A DNA stretch of 64,000 nt from an uncultured Steroidobacter sp. (lineage in GTDB: Bacteria; Pseudomonadota; Gammaproteobacteria; Steroidobacterales; Steroidobacteraceae), in the NCBI GenBank assembly GCA_937864115.1, contig CALMII010000036.1, forward strand, positions 1 through 64,000, written 5' to 3'. The stretch's first letter is position 1. Every line of letters starts with the position of its first letter. Of this stretch, positions 6,938 through 15,441 are shown in pieces. Below the pieces are notes generated by a model. That model ran no database searches. It had not been told where the DNA came from and saw only the letters and a list, made by a program, of their open reading frames with translations. Position numbers and translations under genes: made by a program.

Positions 6938-9634
6938 TCAGGACGCCGGCCTGTACAACTTGAACAGCCGCTCGAGCGAGCGCCCCAGTTCGTCGATGGT
7001 GTCCGGCTTGAGGATGAGTTCGCGAATGCCGACCTGCTCCGCTGCCTCCCGGTCCTGCGGCCGCACGTAGCCCGACGTCATGAGGACCGGAATGTCCGGG
7101 CGCACGGCAAGGATGGCGCGGGCCAGGGTGAAGCCGCTCATGCCGGGCATCGAGAGATCGGTGACGATGACGTCGTAGCGATCGGGATGCTCCGTGAACG
7201 CCTGCAGGGCCTGGCTTGCATCGACGAAGCCGGCGACGGCGTAGCCCAGTCGTTCGAGTACGCGGGTCACCAGGAAGACGAGTGCATCCTCGTCATCGAC
7301 ATACATGACCCGCTGGCCGCGTCCCTGCGTCGTCGCAGGCAGCGCGGCATCGTCCGGCGCTTCGGAACGAATGGCTGCGGGAAGATAGACATCGAATGTC
7401 GCGCCGTGCCCCGGTTCGCTGGCGACCGCAATGGCGCCATCGTGTGCGCGCACGATGCCGTGAACGACACTGAGCCCGAGGCCGGTGCCCTGTCCCAGCG
7501 GCTTGGTGGTGAAGAACGGATCGAAGATGCGATCGAGCGTCGCCTGGTCCATGCCGTGACCGGTATCGTGCACGCTGATGCGCGCATACGTGCCGGGAAC
7601 GAGTTCGGCCGGTACGTTCAGATCGCCCGCCGCCACCGGCAACTCGGCCACCGCGATCCGTATGTCGCCGCCGCGCTCGCCGATGGCATGCGCCGAGTTG
7701 GTGACCAGGTTCATGATGATCTGGTGGATCTGGGTCGAGTCGGCATTGACGGCCAGCGGATGCGCGTCGAATTCCGCACGGATCCCGATGATCGCCGGCA
7801 GCGTGGCGCGCAGCAGGCGCAATGCCTCTTCGATCGTGGGCCGCAGTTCGATGACGGTGCGCTTCGGTTCGCTCTGGTGGCTGAAGGCCAGGATGCGATG
7901 CACGAGATCCGATGCACGGGCCGCAGCGCGCTCGATTTCTTCGAGGCTGCGCTGCGCCGGATGATCCGGCGGCAGATCCGACAGGGCGAGCTGGGTGTTG
8001 CCGGCAATCGCCAGCAGCAGATTGTTGAAGTCGTGGGCGATCCCGCCCGCCAGCGTGCCCAGCGCTTCGATCCGCTGCGAATTGCGCCGGACCTCCTCGG
8101 CGTGCTTGCTCTCGGTGATGTCCGTGCAGGCGCCCGTGAGACGAATCACCTTGCCGTTGCCGTCGCGATCGACGCGACCGCTCACGCCGATCCACTGCAG
8201 CGCGCCGTCGCGCCGCAGCGACCGGTACTCGACGTGCAGCGTGTCGCTCCGGCCCTGCCACAGCGGCACCATCGCCTTCGTCACCAGCACGCGATCCTCC
8301 GGCTGCACGAAATTGGCGGCGCCCTCGATGCCGCCCGCTTCGATTTCCTCGCGCGTCCGGTCGAACAGCCGGAGCAGCACGTCGTCCCACCACAGCCGTC
8401 CGCTCGCCACGTCCCAGATATACGTCCCGATACCGCTCGCCATCACCGCGGCCTGCAGCCGCGACTGCGAGCGCTGCAGCTCTTCTTCGGCGCGCTTGCG
8501 CTGCGTGGTGTCCATCATCATGCCGTACCAGATCGTGCCGCCGTCGTCTTCGCGATACGGCATCGAACGCGATTCCACCCAGACCTCGCCGCGCTCGGGG
8601 TGATGCACGCGCCACTCTTCGTGCCACGGCGTCAGCGTGCGCGCGGATTCATCGATCGATCGCTGCATGCGCGCGAAGTCCTGCTCGTCGATGCGCGGCA
8701 CGGTAAGCGGATCGCGACCCTGCGCCATCTGCGGCGACACGCCGACGAAATTGGAGATGCCGCCGGTCGAGAGCGGAAACGAGATGGCGCCGTCGGGCCC
8801 GCGACGATAGGCGTACACCGCACCCGGCACGCTGGCGATCAGCCTGGCGAAGCGATCGCGTTCGGCCATCAGGGCGAGACGGTTCGTGCGGGCCTCATGA
8901 ATGTTGGCGATGATGCCGATCCAGCGCAGGAACGTGCCGTCGCGGGTACGCATCGGCACGATGGTCGCTTCGAACCACTGGTACTCGCCGTCGTGACGGC
9001 GCACGCGGAATTCCGCCTTGAATGTCTGCGCCGCCGACAGCGCCTCCTGCCTGGCGCGTTCGACGGTGATGCGATCGTCCGGATGCAGCTGGCTCAGCCA
9101 GCCCGCGCCGATCTGGCTTTCCGCCGGCTGCCCGGTGTACTCGACCCATTGCGGGCCGATGAACTCCACCTCGCCGGCCGGAGTCCAGGTCCAGAGGATC
9201 TGCGGCAGCGCCTGGGCCAGCAGGCGGAAGCTGTAGCGGCTGTCGCGTTCCGTCGCCTCCAGCAACTTGCGGCGCGTGAGATTGCCGACCGTGAGGAGCA
9301 GCACCGGCGCCTTGCCGCTGCGGACGCGACTGATGCCGACGCGCAGCGGCAATCGCAGGCCATCGCGACGCATACCGAGCAGTTCGCGTTTGCGCGCCCG
9401 CTGCGGACCGCTGAAAAAGGCGGCGATCTCGGCGGCGTTCAGGTCAGGGATGAATTCGGCAACAGGATGGCCGTCGAGGCGGCTCTCGGAACCGGCGAGC
9501 ACGCGCTGTGCTGCGCGGTTGGCGGACAGGATGCGGCCTTCGCGGTCGACCAGCAGCGCTCCGTGCGCCAGTGCATCCAACCCCATGTCGATCCGTGCGT
9601 CTCCATGCGCTGCTGCAGGATCGCCGGATTTCAC
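6938..9634 (-). CDS. Multi-PAS hybrid sensor histidine kinase with C-terminal receiver
   Basis: About 898 residues if started at the GTG at 9634, which has an AGGGGG site 10 bases upstream. An ATG at 9586 and a TTG at 9694 are alternatives. There is no predicted membrane segment, so it should be cytoplasmic. The N-terminal two thirds hold about four PAS modules (HGALLVDREGRILSANRA, WVEYTGQPAES, later PAS/PAC units with DGTFLRWIGI and DGALQWIGVSG). They are followed by the phospho-acceptor helix LAGGIAHDFNNLL near residue 540, an ATPase domain with the N, G1 and G2 boxes (VTNSAHAIGE, DTGHGMD, GTGLGLSVVHG), and a receiver domain whose phospho-Asp lies in VTDLSMPGMSG. No separate response regulator is adjacent. 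Output is therefore likely through a phosphorelay elsewhere. Confidence 0.88.
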   Translation of the reverse strand: MKSGDPAAAHGDARIDMGLDALAHGALLVDREGRILSANRAAQRVLAGSESRLDGHPVAEFIPDLNAAEIAAFFSGPQRARKRELLGMRRDGLRLPLRVGISRVRSGKAPVLLLTVGNLTRRKLLEATERDSRYSFRLLAQALPQILWTWTPAGEVEFIGPQWVEYTGQPAESQIGAGWLSQLHPDDRITVERARQEALSAAQTFKAEFRVRRHDGEYQWFEATIVPMRTRDGTFLRWIGIIANIHEARTNRLALMAERDRFARLIASVPGAVYAYRRGPDGAISFPLSTGGISNFVGVSPQMAQGRDPLTVPRIDEQDFARMQRSIDESARTLTPWHEEWRVHHPERGEVWVESRSMPYREDDGGTIWYGMMMDTTQRKRAEEELQRSQSRLQAAVMASGIGTYIWDVASGRLWWDDVLLRLFDRTREEIEAGGIEGAANFVQPEDRVLVTKAMVPLWQGRSDTLHVEYRSLRRDGALQWIGVSGRVDRDGNGKVIRLTGACTDITESKHAEEVRRNSQRIEALGTLAGGIAHDFNNLLLAIAGNTQLALSDLPPDHPAQRSLEEIERAAARASDLVHRILAFSHQSEPKRTVIELRPTIEEALRLLRATLPAIIGIRAEFDAHPLAVNADSTQIHQIIMNLVTNSAHAIGERGGDIRIAVAELPVAAGDLNVPAELVPGTYARISVHDTGHGMDQATLDRIFDPFFTTKPLGQGTGLGLSVVHGIVRAHDGAIAVASEPGHGATFDVYLPAAIRSEAPDDAALPATTQGRGQRVMYVDDEDALVFLVTRVLERLGYAVAGFVDASQALQAFTEHPDRYDVIVTDLSMPGMSGFTLARAILAVRPDIPVLMTSGYVRPQDREAAEQVGIRELILKPDTIDELGRSLERLFKLYRPAS

Positions 9635-9765
9635 GCTACCGCTGCCCCCTGATGCTGCCTGCCCCGGCGAGGAATCGTACGCGACCCGCCGCAAGCGCCC
9701 GTCAGCATTTTCCGCCGCCGGCAGGTCCGCGGAGGACCTGCCTCACCCATGACGAAAGAGCTTCG

Positions 9766-10098
9766 TCAGGCGACGCGTTCGCCGATCAGGGCCGCCAGAT
9801 CGGCCTTGCGCGGCAGGCCCACTTTCTGGGCGACGATCTTGCCCTTGTCGAACAGGATGACGGTCGGTACGCCGCGAACGCCGTACCGGTACGGGGTCTG
9901 ATTGTTCTGGTCGATGTCCAGCGTGGCGATGGTCAGCCTGCCGTCGAACTCGGCGGCGATGTCGTTGATCATCGGCTTCATGGCCTGGCACGGCCCGCAC
10001 CAGTCGGCTTCGAACTTGACCAGCACCGGACCGTCCGCCGCCAGCACCTGGGCGTCGAACGTGGCATCGGTAACCGCAATGATGTTGTCGCGACTCAT
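9766..10098 (-). CDS. trxA: Thioredoxin
   Basis: A 110-residue single-domain thioredoxin with the redox-active WCGPC at residues 33-37, the buried Asp-containing strand (LATLDIDQN-like segment) and the cis-proline in GVRGVPTVILF. It reduces disulfides in cytoplasmic proteins and is itself reduced by thioredoxin reductase. No signal peptide, so cytoplasmic. A GGAGAG ribosome site sits 5 bases before the ATG. The usual rho neighbour is absent, and the histidine kinase gene lies 131 bases downstream on the same strand. This could be a second, non-housekeeping thioredoxin. Confidence 0.93.
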   Translation of the reverse strand: MSRDNIIAVTDATFDAQVLAADGPVLVKFEADWCGPCQAMKPMINDIAAEFDGRLTIATLDIDQNNQTPYRYGVRGVPTVILFDKGKIVAQKVGLPRKADLAALIGERVA

Positions 10099-10215
10099 GA
10101 ACTCTCTCCGGTGATCGGGCGAAGTCCGATCATCGGGGCGAGTGCACGGATCACCAATCCCTGGTGCCGATGCGGGTCATCGAAAGAAACGATTGACGGA
10201 AGGGTCTCTCTCTTC

Positions 10216-10271
10216 CTGTGGGGCCGGCTTCAGCCGGCCTTTTCGGAGTCAGGCTGAAGCCTGACCCACAG
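10216..10271 (+). repeat. Paired REP element (BIME), copy 6
   Basis: CTGTGG, GGCCGGCTTCAGCCGGCC, GTCAGGCTGAAGCCTGAC, CCCACAG. It ends 2 bases before the stop end of the desaturase gene. Confidence 0.92.
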
Positions 10272-10273
10272 GC

Positions 10274-11416
10274 TCAGGCCGCCTGCAATCCGATCAGCCG
10301 CACGCGGCGATGCTGTGCACGCAGCGCCTCTTCGATCGCCACCAGGCGACGATGAGCCTCGCTCTCGTTCCACTGATGCAGCAGCTTCTGCTTGGTGGCC
10401 TCGATCTTCTCCTGCTGCAGCGTCGCCCAGTCGCCGATGAGCTGCGCCAGATGCGAGGCCTCCTGTTCGAGCTGGGCCTGCAGGCGCTGCAACAGACCCG
10501 GATCCTGGCAGGCGTCGACGCGTTCGCGGGCGCGTTCGATCTGACGCTCGACCAGCGCCTTGCGGATCTGGAATTCAGGTACGCGCTTCAGGCCGCTCGC
10601 CAGGCCCAGCCCCGCGCACAGGCTGATGAACCACTTGGTGGGGTCGTACTGCCACCAGCGCACGCCATTGCGATAGTCCCACTGAAAGATGTGATGGAAA
10701 TTGTGGTAGCCCTCGCCGTAGGTGAACAGCGCGAGCAGATCGTTGTCGCGCGCGGTGTTCTCGGCGGTGTAGGGACGACGGCCCCAGTAGTGCGCCAGCG
10801 AGTTGATGAAGAACGTGACGTGATGGCTGACCACCAGCCGCATGAGGCCGGGCAGCAGCAGCGCGCCCCAGATGTCGCCGTGCCACCAGCCGAGCAGCAG
10901 CGGAATGCCGAAGTTCATGCCGACGGCGAGCCACAGGTAGTAGCGGTGCTGGAACATCACGATCGGATTGTTCTCCAGATCGCGCGCATTGGCGGTGTTC
11001 AGCTTGCCGCCCGGATAGTCCCGCAGCATCCAGCCCATGTGCGCGAACCAGAGACCGCGCTTGATCGAGTACGGATCCTTCTCGACGTCGTCGACGTAAC
11101 GATGGTGGACGCGGTGCATCGACGCCCACACCAGGATGCTGTTCTGCAGCGACATGGCGCCGAGCAGCATCCAGAAAATCTGCAGCGGCTTCGAGGCCTC
11201 GTAGCTGCGGTGCGCCCAGAGGCGGTGATAGCCGCCCGTGATCGACAGGCCGGTCGCGAAGCACAGGATCGCGAACCAGGTCCATTCGAAGGCGTCGAAG
11301 CCGTACTTCCACGCGTACCAGGGAAACACGGTAACCGCCGGCACGGTGGTGATCGCGAACATGAAAACGGCCGGCCAGTTGAACGGCGCCTTCTTGGTTT
11401 CGCGGGCTGCGGTCAT
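10274..11416 (-). CDS. Acyl-CoA / fatty-acid delta-9-type desaturase, membrane
   Basis: Protein of 380 residues belonging to the integral-membrane desaturase family. It introduces a cis double bond in an acyl chain using a di-iron centre and an electron donor. All three histidine boxes are visible: HRLWAH at 64-69, HRVHH at 101-105 and EGYHNFHH near 240. They are separated by hydrophobic helices (AVFMFAITTVPAVTVF, FGIPLLLGWW, LLLPGLMRLVVSHHV). After the last box the catalytic domain ends near residue 280. About 100 more residues are rich in Arg, Glu and Gln (ERQIERARERVDACQ, KQKLLHQWNESEAHR) and look like a coiled coil, an extension not needed for catalysis. A GGAGA ribosome site precedes the ATG. 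Confidence 0.92.
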   Translation of the reverse strand: MTAARETKKAPFNWPAVFMFAITTVPAVTVFPWYAWKYGFDAFEWTWFAILCFATGLSITGGYHRLWAHRSYEASKPLQIFWMLLGAMSLQNSILVWASMHRVHHRYVDDVEKDPYSIKRGLWFAHMGWMLRDYPGGKLNTANARDLENNPIVMFQHRYYLWLAVGMNFGIPLLLGWWHGDIWGALLLPGLMRLVVSHHVTFFINSLAHYWGRRPYTAENTARDNDLLALFTYGEGYHNFHHIFQWDYRNGVRWWQYDPTKWFISLCAGLGLASGLKRVPEFQIRKALVERQIERARERVDACQDPGLLQRLQAQLEQEASHLAQLIGDWATLQQEKIEATKQKLLHQWNESEAHRRLVAIEEALRAQHRRVRLIGLQAA

Positions 11417-11648
11417 CGATATCTCCAGAAATTCTAAGGATTTGCGCGAGCGGTCGATCCTAGCAGGACGACCCTACCTGACGAAAGTGAGGGACGCCAG
11501 CCAACGCCTCGCAGTGCCGGCAAAACCCGGCAATGCCTACTGTGCCCGCCCGATGAACCCTCACGCCACCGCCCCGGTCGCGAAGCTTGACGGCCGCTCG
11601 CGCCAGGCCGAATGCTTGCCGCCGCGTACTTCCGCCGAGCCTGCGCCC

Positions 11649-13364
11649 ATGCACATCCCCGAGCGACGCAAGATGCGATCCAGCGATGCGCTGGAGGCGT
11701 TCGGCCGCATCCTCGAAGACATCGCCCACCAGCTCGCGCTACGGCCGCTGCTCACGAGCATCGCCCGTCATGCCTGCGAACTGCTGCGCGCCGACGACGG
11801 CGCCATCGGCCTGTATCACCCGGCGCAGAAAGTCATCCGGGTCGAGGCCATCCATCGCCTGCCGCAGATCGAGCTGAACACCGAATTCGCGGCCGGCCGC
11901 GGCCTGATGGGCCGGATCATGGAAACGCGCCAGCCCGTGATCTACGACCGCTACGGCGACCTGGAAAGCATGTCCCTGCCGGAACTGGCCGACCACGCCG
12001 TGATCGGCGTGCCCATTTTCGGCGGCAGCGGCCAGCTCATCGGCGCCTTCGGCATCGGCGCAGAACCGCCGCGGCGCTTCGAGGCCAGCGACGTCGCAAT
12101 GCTGCAGCTGTTCGCACGTCACGCCGCCATCGCCATCCAGAACGCCGTGCGCTACGAACGCGAACAGCGCCGCAGCGAACGCATGGCCCTGATCGCCCAG
12201 GTCTCGCGGCTCGTGTCCTCGGAACTCGAACCGGAAGAACTGGTGGCGACGACCGCGGACATCATCCATTCGGTGCTGGGCTATCCGAATGTCGTCATCC
12301 CGCTGATCGAACAGGAAGACGACGGCGAGTTCCTGGTCTTCCGTTCGCACGCCGGCGCCTATGCGCAGGTGTTCTCGAATCCGTACCGCATGCGCGTCAC
12401 CGACGGCATCATCGGCTCGGCCATCACGCTGCGCGCCTCGCAGATGGTCAACGACGTCACGAAAGATCCGCGTTACGTTCCGCCACCCGAACCCATCGAC
12501 GTCTGCGCCGAACTCGCCGTGCCCATCATGCTGGGCGAAGAGGTCTACGGCTGCGTGAACATCGAAGGCCTGGCGCCGTTCGACGAGGACGACGTGCGCA
12601 GCATCGAGATCATCGCCGACCATCTCGCGGTCGCCATCAAGAACAACCGTCTGTGGACCGAGGCGCGGCAGGCCGCCGTGATGCGCGAACGCCAGCGTCT
12701 CGCGCGCGATCTGCACGATTCGGTGAGCCAGGCGCTGTCGTCGATCAGCATGACGGCGCAGTCGCTGGTCTCCGCCTGGCAGCGCGATCCAGCGGAAGGC
12801 GCACGCCGTGCGCATCGCCTGGAAGAACTGTCGCGCCTCGCGTTCGCGGAAATGCGCGCCCTGCTGCGCGAACTGCGACCCGCCACCAGCGTCGCGGGCA
12901 GCACGTCGGTCAAGGCCGGTGTCGATGACGTGAAAGCATTGGGACTGCAGGCCGCGCTGCGCCGGCTCGCCGGCATCCTCGCGCCCGAGACGCCCAGCAT
13001 CCGCCTCGACTTCAGCGACTACGTCCCGCAGCCGCGGCACGTCGAGGAAGAGCTGTACCTCATCTGTCGCGAGGCGCTGTCCAACGCCATCCGCCATTCC
13101 AAGGCGCGCGTCGTGCGCATGCACGCCAGCCGCGGCATCGACCGGATCGACATCGTCGTCTCGGACGACGGCGTCGGCTTCGATCCGCTGGAGCAGCAGA
13201 CCGAAGCCGCGAGCAGCGCAGATCACGGCATCGGCCTGCAGACCATGAACGAACGCGCCCGGGCGCTGGGCGGCTCGTGTCACGTCGCAAGCCGCGTCGG
13301 TCTCGGCAGCGCCATCAACATTTCCGTCCCCTGTCACTCCACCGTCGCCTCGGGTGCGCCATGA
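11649..13364 (+). CDS. GAF-domain sensor histidine kinase (NarL-type, HisKA_3)
   Basis: About 571 residues from the ATG at 11649. An in-frame ATG at 11553 and another at 11673 are possible, and none has a strong ribosome site. There are two tandem GAF domains: residues about 30-175 (ACELLRADDGAIGLYHP, GVPIFGGSGQLIGAFGIG) and about 190-335 (VNDVTKDPRYVPPPEP, PIMLGEEVYGCVNIEG). Then comes a HisKA_3 dimerisation helix with the phospho-acceptor His in RQRLARDLHDSVSQALSS, and an ATPase domain (CREALSNAIRHSKA, DDGVGFDP, HGIGLQTMNERA). No membrane segment, so a cytoplasmic sensor of a small ligand, gas or redox state. Its stop overlaps the start of the response regulator gene by 4 bases, making them a cognate pair. 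Confidence 0.9.
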   Translation: MHIPERRKMRSSDALEAFGRILEDIAHQLALRPLLTSIARHACELLRADDGAIGLYHPAQKVIRVEAIHRLPQIELNTEFAAGRGLMGRIMETRQPVIYDRYGDLESMSLPELADHAVIGVPIFGGSGQLIGAFGIGAEPPRRFEASDVAMLQLFARHAAIAIQNAVRYEREQRRSERMALIAQVSRLVSSELEPEELVATTADIIHSVLGYPNVVIPLIEQEDDGEFLVFRSHAGAYAQVFSNPYRMRVTDGIIGSAITLRASQMVNDVTKDPRYVPPPEPIDVCAELAVPIMLGEEVYGCVNIEGLAPFDEDDVRSIEIIADHLAVAIKNNRLWTEARQAAVMRERQRLARDLHDSVSQALSSISMTAQSLVSAWQRDPAEGARRAHRLEELSRLAFAEMRALLRELRPATSVAGSTSVKAGVDDVKALGLQAALRRLAGILAPETPSIRLDFSDYVPQPRHVEEELYLICREALSNAIRHSKARVVRMHASRGIDRIDIVVSDDGVGFDPLEQQTEAASSADHGIGLQTMNERARALGGSCHVASRVGLGSAINISVPCHSTVASGAP

Positions 13365-14038
13365 ATCAGACAGCAACCACACCAACGAGACTGATGCTGG
13401 TCGACGATCACGCCATCGTGCGCGAAGGGCTGCGCGCACTGCTCAGCGACGTGGAGGAATTCGCCATCGTCGGCGAAGCCTCCAATGGCGACGAGGCCTG
13501 CCGGATGGCGCCGCAACTGCGGCCGGACCTGGTGCTGATCGATCTCAAGATGCCCGGCATGCACGCGCCCGACGCCATCCGCATGCTGCGCGCCATCGTG
13601 CCCGACGTGAAAGTGCTGGCGCTCACCAGCTATGCCGAAGACGATCAGGTGCGCGACGTGATGAAGGCCGGCGCCATGGGCTATGTGCTCAAGGAAGTCT
13701 CGAAGGCCGATTTCCTCGAAGCGCTGCGTACCGTCTCCGGCGGTCATCCCTGGCTGCATCCGCAGGCGCAGCGTTCGCTGATGGAACAGCTGCGCGCCGG
13801 CAAGCCGGCCGATCCGCTCGCCACCCTCACCTATCGCGAACGCAGCGTGCTGGAGCTGATCGCGCGCGGCAAAAGCAATCGCCAGATCGGCGCCGATCTG
13901 AATCTCACCGAAGGCACCGTGAAGGGTTACGTCAGCATCATCCTCGCCAAGCTCAAACTCGACGATCGCACGCAGGCCGCACTGTTCGCCGCCGAACGCG
14001 GCATGGGGCGGGCGAAGAAGGAATCGTCGGTACGGTGA
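13361..14038 (+). CDS. LuxR/NarL-family response regulator
   Basis: Protein of 225 residues. The ATG overlaps the kinase stop (ATGA). The N-terminal receiver domain has the acidic pair in LMLVDDHAIVREGLRALL, the phospho-acceptor Asp in LVLIDLKMPGMHAPDA, and the conserved Thr and Lys in ALTSYAE and YVLKEVSKADF. The C-terminal LuxR-type DNA-binding domain is clear (LTYRERSVLELIARGKSNRQ, then EGTVKGYVSIILAKL). It is expected to bind DNA as a phospho-dimer under control of the adjacent GAF kinase. Targets are unknown; the FabH-like gene 187 bases downstream, after a REP element, is one candidate. Confidence 0.93.
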   Translation: MNQTATTPTRLMLVDDHAIVREGLRALLSDVEEFAIVGEASNGDEACRMAPQLRPDLVLIDLKMPGMHAPDAIRMLRAIVPDVKVLALTSYAEDDQVRDVMKAGAMGYVLKEVSKADFLEALRTVSGGHPWLHPQAQRSLMEQLRAGKPADPLATLTYRERSVLELIARGKSNRQIGADLNLTEGTVKGYVSIILAKLKLDDRTQAALFAAERGMGRAKKESSVR

Positions 14039-14074
14039 TTCCCCTCGCGCTTCTCTGATCCTTTCCCCCGCTAT

Positions 14075-14129
14075 TGTGGGGCCGGCTTCAGCCGGCCTTT
14101 CAAGAGTCAGGCTGAAGCCTGACCCACAG
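14075..14129 (+). repeat. Paired REP element (BIME), copy 7
   Basis: TGTGGGGCCGGCTTCAGCCG start, then GTCAGGCTGAAGCCTGAC and CCCACAG. Located between the response regulator and the FabH-like gene. Confidence 0.92.
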
Positions 14130-14225
14130 CAGAAAAGACACCAGTGCACCCCAATCATTCACCTGTTCGCGGCTCGTGTACCATCCCGCGCATCCAGGGG
14201 TGTTGGAAACTGCAGGTTTTCTCAA

Positions 14226-15332
14226 ATGACATACGCAGCGATTACCGGCTGGGGCAAGTGCATGCCGCCGGCCGTGCTCGACAACGCCGGACTCGCGACC
14301 TTCCTCGACACCACGGACGAATGGATCACCAGCCGCACCGGCATCCGGGAGCGGCGCATCTCGCATGTGCCGATGACGGCGCTCTCGCACATCGCCGCGG
14401 CGCGCGCGCTCGCCTGCGCCGGACTCGATGCGGCCGACGTCGATCTGGTCGTGCTCGGCACCGTGTCTGCCGACGAACACGTTCCCAACACCGCATCTGC
14501 CGTGCAATGGCTGCTGGGCGCGAAGAATGCCGCCGCGATGGACATCAACACCGCGTGCACCAGCTTTCTCTACGGACTGACGAGCGCGACCGCGATGGTC
14601 CGCACCGGCGTCGTCAGAAACGCCGTCGTCATCGGCGTGGAAGGCATCAGCCCGTTCATGGACTGGTCCAACCGGAATGTCGCCGTCCTGTTCGGCGATG
14701 GCGCCGCGGCCGTCGTGATCCAGGCGACGGATCGTCCCGAAGGCGTGATCGCCGAAAAACTCGGCTGCTACGCGGACGCACGGCACACGCTGCGCGTGCG
14801 CGGCATGGGCGCGGCGTGGTGCAACCACGACCTGCAACTCGGCGATACGCGCTGGGATTTCGACGGCCAGGAAATTTTCAAACGCGCCGTGGTCGGCATG
14901 AGCGAAGCGTCGGAAAGCGCGCTGCAACGCGCTGGCCTGTCACGCACGGATATCGATCTGTGCGTTCCGCACCAGGCCAACCTGCGCATCATCGAAGCCG
15001 TCGCCAAGCGCGCCGGCATTCCCATGGAGAAAGTCTTCGTCACCGTGGACCGCTACGGCAACATGTCGTCGGCCACGGTACCGGTCGCACTCGTCGAAGC
15101 GATCGAAGAAGGCCGCGTCAGACCCGGCTCGCTGCTGCTGACGCCGGCCTTCGGCGGCGGCCTCACCTGGTGTGCTCACGTCATCCGCTGGGGTGATCGC
15201 GTCACGCCGCTGGGCGCCTGCGATCTCGAACTGCCGCCGTGCCATCAAACCGGCGTCGAACTCGTGCAGGACATCATCCGCCGCAAGGGCAATACGTCGA
15301 GCGGCTTCGATGTGCAGCTGGCGGCGCGCTGA
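14226..15332 (+). CDS. 3-oxoacyl-ACP synthase III (FabH-like)
   Basis: Protein of 368 residues in the thiolase fold. The catalytic triad of KAS III enzymes is present: Cys111 in DINTACTSFLYG, His in CVPHQANLRII and Asn in DRYGNMSSATVP. The family condenses an acyl-CoA primer with malonyl-ACP. The substrate range here is open, since related enzymes serve fatty-acid initiation, 3-oxopimeloyl synthesis for biotin, or specialised metabolites. It is about 45 residues longer than E. coli FabH, with a tail (LGACDLELPPCHQTG onward) of unknown role. It is not in a fab cluster, so a housekeeping role is less likely. The ATG at 14226 matches the family N-terminus (ITGWGKCMPP). A long hairpin follows the stop. 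Confidence 0.85.
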   Translation: MTYAAITGWGKCMPPAVLDNAGLATFLDTTDEWITSRTGIRERRISHVPMTALSHIAAARALACAGLDAADVDLVVLGTVSADEHVPNTASAVQWLLGAKNAAAMDINTACTSFLYGLTSATAMVRTGVVRNAVVIGVEGISPFMDWSNRNVAVLFGDGAAAVVIQATDRPEGVIAEKLGCYADARHTLRVRGMGAAWCNHDLQLGDTRWDFDGQEIFKRAVVGMSEASESALQRAGLSRTDIDLCVPHQANLRIIEAVAKRAGIPMEKVFVTVDRYGNMSSATVPVALVEAIEEGRVRPGSLLLTPAFGGGLTWCAHVIRWGDRVTPLGACDLELPPCHQTGVELVQDIIRRKGNTSSGFDVQLAAR

Positions 15333-15345
15333 GAGGAAGAGAGGA

Positions 15346-15425
15346 GAGCCGCAAAAGACCGCATAAAAGAAGGGAAACATTCCGGGAAGAAAGTCGACCT
15401 TCTTTTATGCGGTCTTTTGCGGCTC
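15346..15425. terminator. Long perfect hairpin between convergent genes (27-bp arms)
   Basis: The arms 15346-15372 and 15399-15425 are perfect inverted repeats of 27 bases built of CGCAAAA-type units (GCCGCAAAAGACCGC), with a 26-base loop. It lies between the FabH-like gene and the convergent esterase gene, so it can end transcription from both sides. It resembles the inner part of the hairpin at 35540-35769, so it is probably a mobile or amplified intergenic element rather than a local terminator only. Confidence 0.75.
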
Positions 15426-15441
15426 CCCTTCCTCTTCTTCC

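Noticed and set aside
7187..9652. 821-codon plus-strand frame opposite the hybrid histidine kinase
   Set aside because: Antisense to a clear multi-domain kinase; product is Arg/His/Asp-rich without recognisable motifs.
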